Assembly: GCA_949357655.1 (NCBI GenBank)
Contig: CASHTG010000018.1
Location: forward strand, 1,302,001 to 1,366,000
Direction of reading: 5' to 3'
Source: Parascedosporium putredinis
Lineage: Eukaryota > Ascomycota > Sordariomycetes > Microascales > Microascaceae
DNA length: 64,000 nt
In this document: in pieces, positions 23,280 to 35,330 of the stretch
How the letters are laid out: each line of letters starts with the position of its first letter
How positions within the stretch are numbered: position 1 is the first letter of the stretch
Translations under genes and position numbers: made by a program
The notes under the pieces: model-generated
Database searches by the model: none
What the model was told of the DNA's origin: nothing
Seen by the model: the letters and a program-made list of their open reading frames with translations, nothing else

Positions 23280-24484
23280 ATGCAACTCCCCGTGGTCGCC
23301 GCCGCCCTCCTCGGGCTCGCCCAGCAGGCCCGTGGCCAGGCCATGATGCGCTTCGGCTGCTCGCAGCTCGTCGTCGAGCGCACCGACCCCCTCGTCAACC
23401 CTGGCCAGGTGTACACGCCCCACGTCCACCAGATCGTGGGAGGCAACTCGTTCAACGTGTCCATGGACCCGGCCGACCATGACCCGGCCGCGCTGTCCAC
23501 CTGCACCACTTGCACGTACTCTCAGGACATGTCCAACTACTGGACCGCCGTGCTTTACTACAAGGCTCGCAACGGCACCTTTAAGCGCGTGGCCCAAGAA
23601 GCCAACATGGGTCTGATTCAGAATGGGGGCATTACCGTCTACTACATTCCCCCTATGATGGCAGGACCACCGTCACGGCGTTCCCCAAGGTATGACTATC
23701 CCTATACTATAGGCCGATACCAACAAACGTTGGGAGAGGTATTTTCGTCGCGATTTCACTCCAAACACCTGACTAACAAGAGGGTCGGAACGTAGGGCTT
23801 CCGCATGATTGCCGGTGACCCGGGCCAAGAAGGCTCCGAGGGCATGCAACCCGGCATCTGCCACCGATGCTTCGGCAGGAACCAGCAGCCCTTCGGCGGC
23901 GCCCCGTGCACCGGAGCCGACACGGCGGCTCTTCCCAAGGAGATGTGCCTGGGCGGCATCCGAACCACCGTCACCTTCCCTACCTGCTGGGACGGCAAGA
24001 ACACGGACAGCGCCGACCACAAGTCCCACATCGCTTATCCCACTCCGGCTTTCGAGGCCAACGGCCAGTGCCCCGAATCTCACCCCATCAAGCTGCCCCA
24101 GGTCATGTACGAGATTATGTGGGATACCAAGCCCTACAACGACCCTGAGCTCTGGCCCGAGGACGGCTCGCAGCCTTTCGTTTACAGCTTCGGCGACAAG
24201 TAAGTTTTCGCTTTGTTTGGATTTTGTGTCTCACTCTGCCTCTGACCTATGGCATTTCTAACCCCTCCTTGTAGGCTCGGCTACGGTCAACACGGCGACT
24301 ACCTCTTTGGCTGGAAGGAGGACTCCCTTCAAAAGGCGCTCGATGCCCGGTGCAACCTCGACAGGTGCGCTAGCCTCGATTACCAGACCCCCAGGAAGCC
24401 ATGCAGTGCAATGTCCCCCAGACGGCTACCGAGGAGGTCGACGGCTGGCTCAGCGCTCTTCCTGGAAACTGGCCCAACGCCTAA
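23280..24484 (+). CDS. Secreted DUF1996 protein
   Basis: DUF1996 proteins are fungal extracellular proteins whose biochemical role is not established. Exons are 23280-23689, 23796-24199 and 24275-24484. The N-terminus is a clear signal peptide (MQLPVVAAALLGLAQQARGQ), and mature protein begins at AMMRFGCSQLVVERTDPL. Family motifs include VNPGQVYTPHVHQIVGGNSF, DMSNYWTAVLYYKARNG, CLGGIRTTVTFPTCWDGK and DHKSHIAYP. The first is rich in His and acidic residues, which suggests metal binding in the family (inference). Frame breaks at 23649-23653 and 24388-24392 are each resolved by one extra C, after which the coding sequence is 342 codons ending EEVDGWLSALPGNWPNA. It converges on the oxidoreductase gene, with 215 bp between the stops. 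Confidence 0.88.
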
Positions 24485-24699
24485 GATTAGGCACGGAAAG
24501 CCCGGGATATATCTCCTGTATGAGCTGAACGCCTCCTTTGGACTATAAAGACCATACGTATTGAAGCCCTAGCTATACTGGTAGTTGCTCATATATAAAA
24601 GAATACTTTATTGATTGGACAGAAAAATGGGAGAATCACTTTTGAACACGTCATCTTTGCAAATAAGTCGTAGAATTCGTCTCAGCTAAACATTAAACC

Positions 24700-26131
24700 C
24701 TAGTACCAGGCCACGGTACGCCCCGTCTGATGAGACTCCCTCGCCAGTTCAATCACCCGCAAACCGTCCCTCGCGAGCTCTGGCTTGATCCGGGGCTCGC
24801 ACTTGCCGTTGATAGCATCCGCCACGTTCCGGTAGTAGTCCCTATACGAGCCATCGAGGCTGGGATACTGTCCGATGTAGAGCTTGCTCGCCTCGTCGTA
24901 CTTCTGGGAGGCGGCGTCAATCTCGCTCTTGGTGGAGAGCGTGCCCCAGATGCTCGGGTCCTCCTTGCCAAAGTTCGGGTCGTCCGCCGGCTGGCCGAGC
25001 TGGCCAATGGCTCTCGCTTCCTGGGGATCGTAACCGTACTAAAGATGCGCGAAAACAAAACACTGTTAGCCACAAGAATATCTCTTCTGTGCCTTCCTTT
25101 CCTAGCTGGCTCCGAGTAGAGAGTGCCTGCAGGTGTTAGGTTTCCTGAAAACTTACCTTGATGTAGCTTCCCTCGGTACCTCTAACAAAGTACTTGAGCT
25201 GCTCCTTGAGGGGGTGACGATGGCCGTCTTCACCGTGACAGTCAAGTCCTTTTGCGCGCCGTCGTACTGAAGGAAAATGGTGAACGTGTCGTCGATCTCG
25301 CTGTCCACGCCCCGGACGGCGCGGAAGAACCCCGTGACGGACGCGGGGCGGCCGAAGAGCGCGAGGGCCTGGTCCAGCGTGTGGGTGCCAAGGCCAAAAG
25401 CCATGCCGTCGCCCGGGGCGTACTCTTTACGGTTCCAGTGGTGCAGCCAGCCGGGATCGCGGAAATCATAGTGGATCACGGCGTCCTTGATGTCGCCGAG
25501 AGCATTGAGGGAGATGAGCTTTTCTAGGGTACGGAAGTCGCTGTCGTACCTTCGGTCTATGGAACAAAAGCAGAGTGGAAAACGGGATCCACGGCCTCCA
25601 TGTGAGCGTTGGGTCCTTGGGAGTGGGGAAAAGTAGGAAGGAAAGGAGAGGGTGAAGGGTGAAACTGACTCTGGAATACGGTCAGGACCTTGCCCTTTTC
25701 CTTGGCGAGCTGGATGAGCTCGTCCGCCTTGGCGCTTGTCTTGAGGAACGGCTTTTCGACAACAACTATGGCTTATGAGTTAGCAACGCCCAAGCTGCAT
25801 CTTCTCTTCCTTTTTCTCCTGCAGGAATCGTACCGTGCTTTCCGGCGTTTAGTGCCGCCTCGACAAACTGGTCGTGCTCGTGCGTGCAGACGATGACGAG
25901 GTCAATCGCGGCATCCGCGAAGAAGTCGTCGGCCGTCCGGTAGTGCTTCGCCTCGGGGAAGTCCACCGTGCAGTGGCCCATCCTCAGCTCGACACCGGGG
26001 TTCTCCGAGGGTGGCGCCGCGCGCTGGAGGAAGGCGTATACTTGGAGCTCTGGGTTGGGCAGGATGTATGGCAGGTGGAAGCATTTTGTGGAGAAGCCGT
26101 AGCCTACGATTCCGACCTTGATGGGCGCCAT
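24700..26131 (-). CDS. Gfo/Idh/MocA-family oxidoreductase
   Basis: This is an NAD(P)-dependent dehydrogenase of the glucose-fructose oxidoreductase/inositol dehydrogenase family, which usually acts on sugars, polyols or their derivatives; the substrate cannot be told here. Exons are 25834-26131, 25670-25765, 25157-25556 and 24700-25038, summing to 377 aa once one C is added at 25210-25214. The N-terminal Rossmann fold starts with IKVGIVGYGFSTKCFHLPYI, followed by VIVCTHEHDQFVEAALNAGK and the family's cofactor/substrate motif VVVEKPFLKTSAKAD. The C-terminal domain has WNRKEYAPGDGMAFGLGTH and TLDQALALFGRPASVTGFF. The start at MAPIKVG is preferred over an upstream in-frame Met because it begins directly at the fold. 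It ends GRTVAWY. There is no predicted secretion signal, so it is probably cytosolic. Confidence 0.87.
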
Positions 26132-27582
26132 GTCGTTCTTGGCTGTGTTCGTCTTGAGCTTTCTACTCTCTCTTTTTTTCTCTCTTTTGGTGACCACAAA
26201 GTTGATTTATGTAGCCCTTTTTACAAAGCTTTTTCTTTTTCTGAAATACGTTGACGAGCTTAGAACGGGGAAAGAGAGTCGGGCGCGTGGGATAGAAATG
26301 TAAAGAGGGGCATGAGAGGAGGGTATAAGTAATGGTTTCGGGGAGAAGCTACGATCTGCGCCGGCCCGCTTTAGCCGGAGTACATGAATTAGTCAAGGCG
26401 GGCGGCCGTCGAACTGCTCGAGGTCGAGACGAGTAGTAGATCTCGTCGCCCGCTCGCTTGTTTGAAGGAGTGCGGGGGCGGGGGTTTCTTCGTCAAGGGC
26501 GTACATGTAGGCATTGGCTGTTGTTCTCCTTTATTTCCAGACCTTCTTTTTCCCACGTTATCTGCCCCGAGATTCCGCGGATACGGGGTTTCCTCTTTCC
26601 TTTTCTGTCCTCATCACCGAGTCTCGAGGAAACGCCTTGCTCTTCTTGTCCTTCTTGTCCCCTCTCTCGGCCATCCAAGGGGTCGGAACACTGGCTAAAC
26701 AGCGGTTCTTCTATTTAGCTCCGGGTTCCGGGGCCCCACGACGTGGGATTTCGGTGGAGGTGTCGTTGTGTGATTCGTCCCACGCTGCCCCATTCCGGAT
26801 GCGAAAGCAAGCTACCCCTCGCCTGTCGAGTATCAAAACTTCAAGTTTAGCTTCGTTTGGCCCTGAAATTCATCCAGGGATGGACCGTACCTCCTCCCTT
26901 TGAAAGCGCTAATCCCTTGCATTGAAAGATCTGCCGGAAAATTGCCGCCATCAATGCTTGGCTAGACCCCGACCCCGTGTGGAGGGCGACGGGGCGGATC
27001 CCTGTTAGTTCTCCCAAGAGGATCTATTCTTGGGGAGTCCTCGGGGTTGAGACTTTTGTTTCTTATGTCGGGGAGAAGGTGAAGCTTTGTTGATATGAGA
27101 GAAGAGGGCCACCAACGTTGAAAAGTCTGTCGATATGGAGTTGGAGTCTGAGTTAACGGCGAGCTCTCGCTGTTTGGAATTCTTTCAACGTATCAGCTTC
27201 CGAAACACCATACTCCATTTTTGCCTTCTCGGCGAACAACGTCTATCGGATAGACGATGGCTTAAAAGTAGCCAGATCCATCCATTGATGTCTGCTCCCT
27301 TGCGTCCCTCTCGAAGAAGGGTTCAAGTACCGTGTGTATTGGAGGGGCTAGAATTACCGCTTTGGGATATTCACCTTCCCCACCAATCTCGCGTGACTTT
27401 CCACTTGGCATGGAATGGAGGCATGAACTTATTTGGTTTATATCAATTACATGTTAATCAAAATGCTCTATATAGTGAGGAGAAGTGTTGGACTGCCCTC
27501 TGCACCAAAGTCGTGTTGACTACACCGTGGATCGACCCCAGATTGTGACCCGAGCGTTGACTTGGACAGCTTTTGGCCAATT
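26132..27582. other. Intergenic region, no gene seen
   Basis: The part near 26170-26280 is T/C-rich and adjoins the oxidoreductase start. Open frames at 26514-26903 and 27135-27548 carry no recognisable domain. The right end borders the CofD-like gene, whose true C-terminus is uncertain. Confidence 0.45.
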
Positions 27583-29181
27583 CTATAAGTTCCCTCTGTC
27601 TAACCAACAAGCGTGTTCCTCCGACTCCTGTCTGGCCTTAGATCCTTTCTGCCTAGAATTGCCTCCAAAGCCTGTGTCAGGCCCTTCGCGTCGTATCTGC
27701 CCCCTTACCAGAACCCCCGAGGCTAGATTCCGACTAGGTCCGTATAGCCTAGTGGTTTCGATACTAAGGTTTTCGAACCGCTTCTTGTCGACAACGGGCG
27801 AAGAGGGGCCTTCGAGGTAAATCACGTGCGTGACGTAGAGGGAGTACTCGTCCTCGGAAGGAGGTGCTTTGCCACGGGAATATGAGCAAGCGCGCGCGAT
27901 GGCGGCCACGAAGTCGAGGGCGGTGAAGGGGTCGGAGGAAGGACCAGTCTCGCGGTCGAGCGTGCCGTTGAGGATGAGCACCTTGCTCCGGATGGCGGGG
28001 TTGGTGGCGATGACGTCACCGACACCCTTGAGAACCAAGTTGGGGATGAGGGAGGTGAAGAGGGAGCCGATGCTGTAGACCACGCTGTCGCTCTGCTCCA
28101 GAGCCTGGACCACGCGGGGGTTGGCGGCGATACGGATCTCCTGGCCGTACGGGTTAATGTACCACACGCGCCCGATGCGGGCAGGGAGCTCCTCCTCCTG
28201 GTCCTTGGAGAAGCTGATGGCGGGTTTCCGGAGGGCCGGCAGCGTCCCCGGCAAGTTGGCGTCCTCGACCTTGTCGTGCTCCTCCGTGTCGCTCTGGCTC
28301 CGCAGCCAGGCCGGGTAGAGCGCGGCATTGGGGCTGGGGACGGCGGCCGTGGGGACGCTAGGGTGGGAAATGTCGTTTTGGCCCGTGATGACGTCCCCGT
28401 TGGCCAGCATGGCGGCGATGTGGTGGGCGAAATTGCTGTTGAGGGCCGGCAGGACCGTCACCTTGTCCGGCATGTTGCAGACGGAGCTGAAGAGGTGGAT
28501 GGCGGCCTCGAAGCTGCCGGTGAAGAGCCGGGCCCCGTCAAAAAGAGGTTGCCGACGCTCGCGGCCGAGTAGTCGAAGCGGCTGCTCGGCCGCATGCGCT
28601 TGACGGCTTCTTGGTTGAAGCTGTTGAGAAAGGAGCGGATGAGCTCGCGCCGGGGGACGATATACCCTCCCACGACGGGTGCACGCCCTCTACGATGTCG
28701 GCCCACTCGGCCCGCGAGGCCTCGACCGACTTGGGCAGGCGGTGGTTGAAGAATTGGCGAATCGCTACCGTTTCATCGGACCCGTTCTCGGGGATGAGCC
28801 GGACGAGACGTGACCGCACGTCTCCGATGCCTGAGCGCCGCAGTCCCCCACCTCGTCAGCAACGACTCCTTTTGTGTGCTTTCTGCTCTAAGCTTTTGAA
28901 TAAGCATGCATGCATGCAGAAAAACATACCTGGACCGCCAAATACACGAATCACCTCGCTCGTACTTCCACCATTATCGGAAATGGGAATCACATAGTTG
29001 AGCGTACACCGCTTTGCCTCGCGCACGTGCTCAAACACGTCGACGAGCGAGTTTGCCGCAGTGCCCCCGAGAAGACGACAATGTCGCCCCCAAACGGAAA
29101 CGACTTGGAAAGACCTGGACTCTTGGTCGCATCTCCCAAACCTGGAGGCGGGGTTTGCGGCTGTGGTGGATCGCGAGACAT
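27583..29181 (-). CDS. CofD/YvcK-like (UPF0052) protein
   Basis: The fold is that of the 2-phospho-L-lactate transferase CofD and the bacterial nucleotide-sugar-binding YvcK. Fungi do not make coenzyme F420, so the reaction here is unknown and a YvcK-like regulatory role is the more natural guess. Exon 1 is 28930-29181 and exon 2 is 27583-28830. Motifs are IVVFSGGTAANSLVDVFEHV, VIPISDNGGSTSEVIRVFGG then PGIGDVRSRLVRLIP, FDYSAASVGNLFLTGARLF and SVVYSIGSLFTSLIPNLVL. Frame breaks at 29064-29068, 28665-28667 and 28533-28536 each need one G on the coding strand; the model is then 500 aa. The intron contains a GCATGC repeat. The last 60 or so residues after ETTRLYG do not resemble the family ending I expect, so the 3' end may be wrong. 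Confidence 0.82.
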
Positions 29182-30674
29182 GGTAGGCACGAGGGTTCCT
29201 TCTATCTTGTTCACTTCCAACAACTGGCTATGTCTTGGACTGCCCGAGGTCAACCGAGCCTCCTGTAGCAAGTCCTCAAGCCGGCCTTTTGTAGATGCCC
29301 CGGAGCGATGCGAGGAGATGGATTCCTAGTCGTCGAAACGTGGCCTGAAGGGGGTGCGTTGACGTGATGGGTCATCCCCTCCGCTCCTTGTTTCCAGGGG
29401 AAGGTATCCCCAAAGCAAGGTACCCGCACACACTCGGGTGAAATGTACGTAGTAGTAGGAATCAGGCAGCTCCGAAAATTCAAGAGGGAATCACGCCTCC
29501 CTTGGAAATATTCGGAAAAGGCCACAAAGCCTACGAAGCACAGCCTCAATTAGTGGTTTTTGCACACGTACACGTCAATGGTTAGATTGGAGTGTGACCC
29601 CTTTTTTGGGTTATGACACCTGATTACCCTAGGATTTCGTGTCCGGCAGCCGTGCCGAAGTGCCTTTACGATAAGAGGCAATAGCCCCTTTTCTTGTTTA
29701 TATTCTTTCGCCTTTTTCGGCGTTTGTTTTCTTTCTTCCACCGGGCGCCTTGTAGCACTGCCGTTTGCGGAGGAGAGCGGCGTTGCAATTGGGAGGGCGG
29801 AGTTGGATATGGGAAGACGTCAATGGTTGTTTCAAGGTTCCGTGTAATGGATTCAATTGATCAATTGGGAAGCAATTCGGCTCCGGTCAATCTGAGCAAT
29901 AGCGCACGCACAAGCCAATGGACTGATAGAGCCAAACTGTCGGGATTTATCCTACTGCCTGTCTTGTCTTGGAGCCCAGCTGAGCCCAGCTGCAACGTCG
30001 AGAGGGTTTGTGGATTGCCCAGTCAGTCCACTCGCACCTTCAGTTCTGACGTCAACTTGGATCCCCAAATCGGGCGATGCGCACGCCCGAGATATCGTGA
30101 TGTTAGACGTCAGAGTGGACGAGTTTAAAACCTTGAAAAATTTCCACTCCACCTCCGGGAGTACCGGAACTCTTCGACCTGGAGATTCGGGAAAACAGAA
30201 ACAAAAATGAAAACTAGCGGGAAGACATCGCGGAGAGTAAGTATGTTGCGTGAAGGTGAGGTAGGTCAAGCCTGGGCGCATTCTTCCCCCGCACTTAGCA
30301 TGGCCTGTCACTGGCTGCGCCAGCTCTCGCGGAATTGTTGTGAACAAGAGGTTCCACAAATCTTGATCTTATCGAGCCCTTTGCCCTTTTCTCCTGATAA
30401 GATCGGGGGAGGGGGCGAGCGAAGGGCTTCTTTCAAGTCGTCATGGCTCACGCGCCAGCGAGATTTCTTTGCGCTGTCCAAAAATATATAGCATTTGCCC
30501 CCTCGATCAACATCCGTCTATCTTTAGTCGGTTTTTTTCTTTTTGCACGCCGCTTATTCCCCTTTTGAAACCTGTACTATTATTGATAATATCAACATAG
30601 AACCATTTTGTAACATTTACCGTCCCCAAGGCGAGAAGAAGGCGGCCTCCAGCGGGAATGCTAGCCTTTTCGAT
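29182..30674. other. Intergenic region between divergent genes
   Basis: This holds the promoters of the CofD-like (-) and F-box (+) genes. A perfect 14-bp palindrome lies at 29854-29867. A T-rich stretch and AT-rich leader precede the F-box start. No gene was recognised. Confidence 0.45.
29854..29867. repeat. Perfect palindrome CAATTGATCAATTG
   Basis: Fourteen bases read the same on both strands. Its core ATTGATC recurs in several other intergenic stretches of this window. Function is unknown; it could be a dimeric protein-binding site or chance. Confidence 0.4.
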
Positions 30675-32233
30675 ATGTCTCTTACATCGTTACCCGCCGA
30701 GATCGTCAAGAAAATAGCCGGCGAATGCTTGCTTGATGATATAACCTCTCTGGCACAATCGTGCCATCGACTGCGCGAAATTTGTCGCCAGACAGATATC
30801 TACATCCGTTCCTTTGCCAATCATGTAAAGAACCCCTCGTTTGATGTCCCCTCTGGTGTTTAAGAACAAAAAAAACCCCCAAAAAAAACGCTCCTTGCCG
30901 ATGAAGTCCTGAAGGAAAGCTGACATGTGTATGTGCTTTTTTAACCCCCATCTATAGGTCGGACTACGAGGAGAAGGAGATCTGCATAAGCTCCGAGCTG
31001 CCATTTCGGAGCGAGGCCCGGACCTAGGCCACACCACGTGGCGTTGCTTCGCGGCGGCGGCCTCTTACTTGCCCCAGTTGAAGACCAAGCTGCTAGACAC
31101 CATGGTGCCGTATGCGCTTGCTTTGAGCTCCGACGTCCCGCAAAACCTCGACTCGCGCCAGTTGGATAAGATCCAAGGCACCGTGGGCCTGTACAGCACC
31201 CTCGCCGTGATCGGCTGTACGATTGTCCCTCCTATGTTGATCCGGTCACACTTTCTTTTGCTTTTCTTCTTTTCTTTTCTACAGGTATTCTGACAGTAAT
31301 GGCATCACACAGACAACTCGGCAATCGACGCCGCGTTTACCGAATCCATGGCCATCCTCGCCACCGAGGCCAATATCCTCCAATATCCCTACCCGCCGCA
31401 CAACGCGCCCCTCGCGCACCTCTTTTCCACGCAAGTAGGCTTCTGCTTCGCCGCCGGCGCCCTGCTCCACGGCGTGCGCGCGAACCTCGACGAGCTGGCG
31501 TCCTGCGCCCTCAGCTGCCTCGACGACAACTCGGGCTTCGTGCCGACGGAGCACCGCACCTGGCAGGCCTATCAAGCAGCGGCCCTAACCTCCATCGGCG
31601 TCTTCGTGTGGATCGTGGACCGCGAAGACGACGGGTCCCGCCTCGCGACGCCCTCGCCGCGCAACATCCCCTTTCTCGACCGCGCTGTTGCTGCTGCCGC
31701 GCCGACTCCGCAGCGCCCCGCCGCTATCTACCCCTCCCGCGTGAGATGACGGGCGAGATCCCGCGGCTTACGCGGGACGGCGTCAACCTCGCGTTTTCCT
31801 CGCGCCATCGTGGAAGTTGTGGTACGAAGACTGCGTCCGGCGGTTCGTGCGGGACGTCACGGAGGGGCCTGGGAGGGCATCACGATGAATAGCACGCGCG
31901 CTAGCTACGTTCTGGGGCTCCGGCTCACGGACGTCGTCTTCAGCTCCCGGGCGACGACGGGGACGGCCACATCCGGCTAGAAGGTAGGGGCGCGAGCGAC
32001 GCCGAGGGCCCCGTTGTGCTGGTGGGCGATATGGACAAGAGGACGGGCCAGTTCCGGCTCGTGCGGCAGCCGAGAGAGGCGTCGCCCGCCACGCTGCACT
32101 GGCTTCGCGGGGTGATGACGCCGCTCGGAATGGCCGGATACTGGGGGAGAAGGAGGAGGATGCGTTGAACGGGCTGGTGTGGTTATACAGGCGGGACTGG
32201 GTGCCGACTGAGAAGATTCAGCGGTGGGACTGA
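30675..32233 (+). CDS. F-box domain protein
   Basis: F-box proteins are substrate adaptors of SCF ubiquitin ligases. Exon 1 is 30675-30824, exon 2 is 30958-31216, and exon 3 is 31313-32233. The N-terminal F-box is clear: LTSLPAEIVKKIAGECLLDD followed by ITSLAQSCHRLREICRQ. The rest resembles fungal proteins with an F-box and a poorly defined C-terminal region, with YALALSSDVPQNLDSRQLDK, FTESMAILATEANILQYPYP and WKLWYEDCVRRFVRDV; it ends PTEKIQRWD. Exon 3 changes frame five times (about 31735, 31806, 31872, 31950 and 32143-32147). All five shifts go in the same direction, each equal to one missing base, and then total 445 codons. The breaks lie in very GC-rich sequence. An alternative reading is a decaying duplicate, but the uniform direction argues against that. 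Confidence 0.75.
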
Positions 32234-34541
32234 GCTGAAATCAGGGCGATGACATGGGGGAGGGCGAGGCAAGGGGTCTACACAGCTTACGTTTGCAACA
32301 GGGTTAGTAATGAGGCTGGACTTAAGCCAAGGGCGCCCGTTCAACTCATCGTGAGAAGTAAAAACCCCCAACAATAAAACGGCAAAAGAAATTTCCGGTC
32401 CGTTTTCGAGATGAGGGCGACGAGGGGGGCTCGGTGGATGCCGCCACCCCCAGAGTTCCGCACCTTGTGCTTTGCACTTTAAAGGACGTCTAAAGGGGTT
32501 TCCAGAGGACAGCCGAGGCCCCCTCGTCCTAGATGGTAGGTGCTCTCGTTATCAAGAACACAACACAGCAGGTTCTAGGGCCTTAACCACGCAACCCAGC
32601 TTTCGACGTTTTCTTTCTTCCCTTCACCCCACCGCCCCGTGCGCGTGTTCCCTGGCTTCGCTAGCTTGGGGCTTACCGGTTGCACCGGGCCCTGTCATCT
32701 GATTTCAGACAAGTCGCTAAATAGATCCGAAAAAACTCCTAAGCGTTGGCATACGTAACAGTAGCGTTCGTTTCGTCGTTTGTGGCTTCCAAAGTGATAC
32801 CGGAGATTGTTCGTCCCATCGCCCGTGCTATCGAACCCTCGGACCATCCATACCCCCACCTCCTCCCAGCTTCTCTTTGCTCAAGTGCTTGCTGCAACCC
32901 CTCAGCTTGCTTGGTCCATCGTCAGCGTCATCGCAGCACAGGCAAGCACACAGACGAGACGGATTCATGGACTCGGAGGAACTGAGGGAGGGAGGGGGTG
33001 GCTATGAGCTAACACCTCGTCCCCAGCCTTCCCCTCCTCTCTGCGCGCGCGTTGTCCGGCGCCCGTTCCCCCTCCTCCTCTTTTGCTCCACCACCACCGA
33101 AACTTCCAAGGCTGTTGGCTTCCCGATGGAGTGATAGGATGTGTGAGCCAACCTCTCTTTCATCCCAATGTGATACGCGCCGAGGGTGTCCATGCGCTCT
33201 TCTCGATGGCTTTATCTTTTCTTTTTTCCTGTTCTGTGACAGGCTTCTTTCGTCCCGTCTTTCTTTTTTGTTTGTTTCCAGCTGCGTGCCTCGGCGCTCA
33301 GGTTCGGATTCTTTGTGGCCGTCGCTTTGACGTTGGCCCCCGACCCCTTCTCTTTCTCCGCTTTGGGCAATAGTGTGACCTTCGAGGTGAGCTGTCGAGG
33401 GGTCCGAGAGCCTATTCGGAAAAATAGCAAGAAGAAGAAAAAGAATGCGAGGTTTGCTTTGAAATCCGACTCCCGGCCCTATCACCTAGGTTTGGGAACG
33501 GAAAGAAAACCGCCAAAAAGAAATTCTGAGATAAAACTACCGAACACTGGGCGCGTCTGCCCTCGACTCCCTGTGTCATTCGGCGCAGCGGGGATGGTGG
33601 ATGATGGTTGATCGATTCCGTGGATTGACGGATCCATCAATTGATCTGGTTGGAAGCGGGACCTCAACCCTAAATGCCAGCTCTTCAAGAGCCGTGATGC
33701 ATGAATCGCTCTGCTCCTCCACCCGCGAGCTGGGTCGCTACCGAACTCGCTTCAGTGCGGGATTCAAGCGATTTCCCCAAATCCTGGGTGCAAGTCCCTC
33801 AATCACCTGCTCGTGACTGCCTCACTGCCGAGCTGAGCACCACTCGTGGCACATCCCTATATGTGCATCCCCTTTGTAATCTCTCGCGAACCTCATATTA
33901 CTCCCCGCCCTGATCGACGTTTAGGAAAATCCGATGCCCCCTCCCCTGCGGCCGAGGCGAGGCATGAAAGAAAGAGAGACAGTCGACGGTTGCCGGCGAA
34001 GTGGCGGTATGTGCACAGCCCTGGGGGAAAATGACCCTCCCCTGAGGGGACGTGCTTTGGCTTGGCGACTCTAAACCGTCCATCGATGGATCATTGATCG
34101 TTCGTTGGGGGCGGATGAATCTTTTTCTTCTTCTTTCTTTGGGTCGTCGTGGGAGATCCAGGGGAAATCCCAAGACGCCATGATCGACCTCGCAATGGCA
34201 TTGATGCCCTAGTCGCCAAACACACTCTGTCCCAGAGGGGCTCGTATCGTTGGAAATGGCACGCGGCATTGCGCGAAGGGATCGTGCCTTTCCGCTTTAG
34301 CTAGAATCGTGGGTGAATGAATGGATGCATGGCTTGGAACACCAAGCACGTATATAGAATGCCAGCCTTGGCTTGCTATGGTCGTCTGGCTAGATAAATA
34401 CATCCAACGCTCATCAGTTGTGCCTTTTTTTCTCTTGTTGTCAGTTCGGTTCTTTTTTCCAGTCACTCATTCATCTCAATCCACTCGTTTTTTGCTAGCT
34501 GCTTGCCTGGTGCCCACGCTCGCTTTCACCAATCTTTAATC
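32234..34541. other. Intergenic region, no gene seen
   Basis: The stretch has mixed composition with C/T-rich patches. Overlapping open frames near 33009-33485 on both strands show no domain. ATTGATC-type motifs occur at about 33640 and 34095. The last 100 bp is the T/C-rich leader of the DUF4360 gene. Confidence 0.45.
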
Positions 34542-35330
34542 ATGAAGTCTCTCCTATTCTGGCTCCTCCCGGCACTGGCGCTCTCCTCGCCCCTCCCGGA
34601 CGCCGCATCCAACGGCGCCGCCTCACCCTCCCCACCATAAGAAACATCACCACCTCCGGCTCCGGCTGCCCCCAACACCGTCGCAACCATCCAGTCCACC
34701 GACCTCGGCACCCTCACCCTCGGCTTCGACGCCTACCAGACCTTCATCGGCCCAGGCGTCGACCCGGCCGCCGCGCGCCACGACTGCCTCATCCGCGTCG
34801 AGCTCGACAACGCGGCGCCGTCTCGAGGTCGGGGTCGGGGCGGCCGCGGCCGTGGCCGTCGGGGCGATGACGTCGTCGCCGAAGTCACCGTCCACGGCTT
34901 CGCCCAATTCGAGGCCGGGCTCGGCGGCGTCTTCACGACCCAGTACCAATTTCCGCGCGGCCGCGGCGCCGGCGCCGGCGGCAGGTCGATCCGGGGCATC
35001 TCGACCCGCAACGACGTCCCCGCCAACAGCGACCTCGCGGCCGGTCTAGTCTACACCAAGACGGACACCGTGCCCCTCGCGCAGGGCGCCGCCGGGCGTT
35101 GCGGCCGGAGACAGACTCTCCTGATCCGCACGTCTGTCCGGGTCTTCGCCTCCGCCGCCGCCGCCGGCGGTGCCGGTAGCGGCACGCTGACCGTGGATGA
35201 TTTGACCATTTCTCTCAAGAGGCGAGGGTCGAGGGTGGGGTCGCAAGCACTAGCCGCTGTCGAGCAAGAGACGGAGGTCGCAGCTGATGAGGTCGTTCTG
35301 GAGCTCGGCGCCACAGGCGCGCTAGAATGA
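34542..35330 (+). CDS. Secreted DUF4360 protein with Arg-Gly-rich insertion
   Basis: DUF4360 proteins are small secreted fungal proteins of unknown function. The gene appears to have one exon. The signal peptide is MKSLLFWLLPALALSSPLP. Family motifs follow: TIRNITTSGSGCP, LGTLTLGFDAYQTFIGPGVD, AEVTVHGFAQFEAGLGG, GLVYTKTDTV and TLLIRTSVRVFA. Breaks at 34614-34615 (one base) and 34669-34673 (two bases, C5 to C7) restore a single frame of 263 aa. Between the LIRVELD strand and VTVHGFAQ lies SRGRGRGGRGRGRRGDD, an Arg-Gly-rich insert I do not know from the family. The C-terminal 40 residues are Glu/Ala-rich. Cysteines flanking the core suggest disulfides. Confidence 0.75.
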
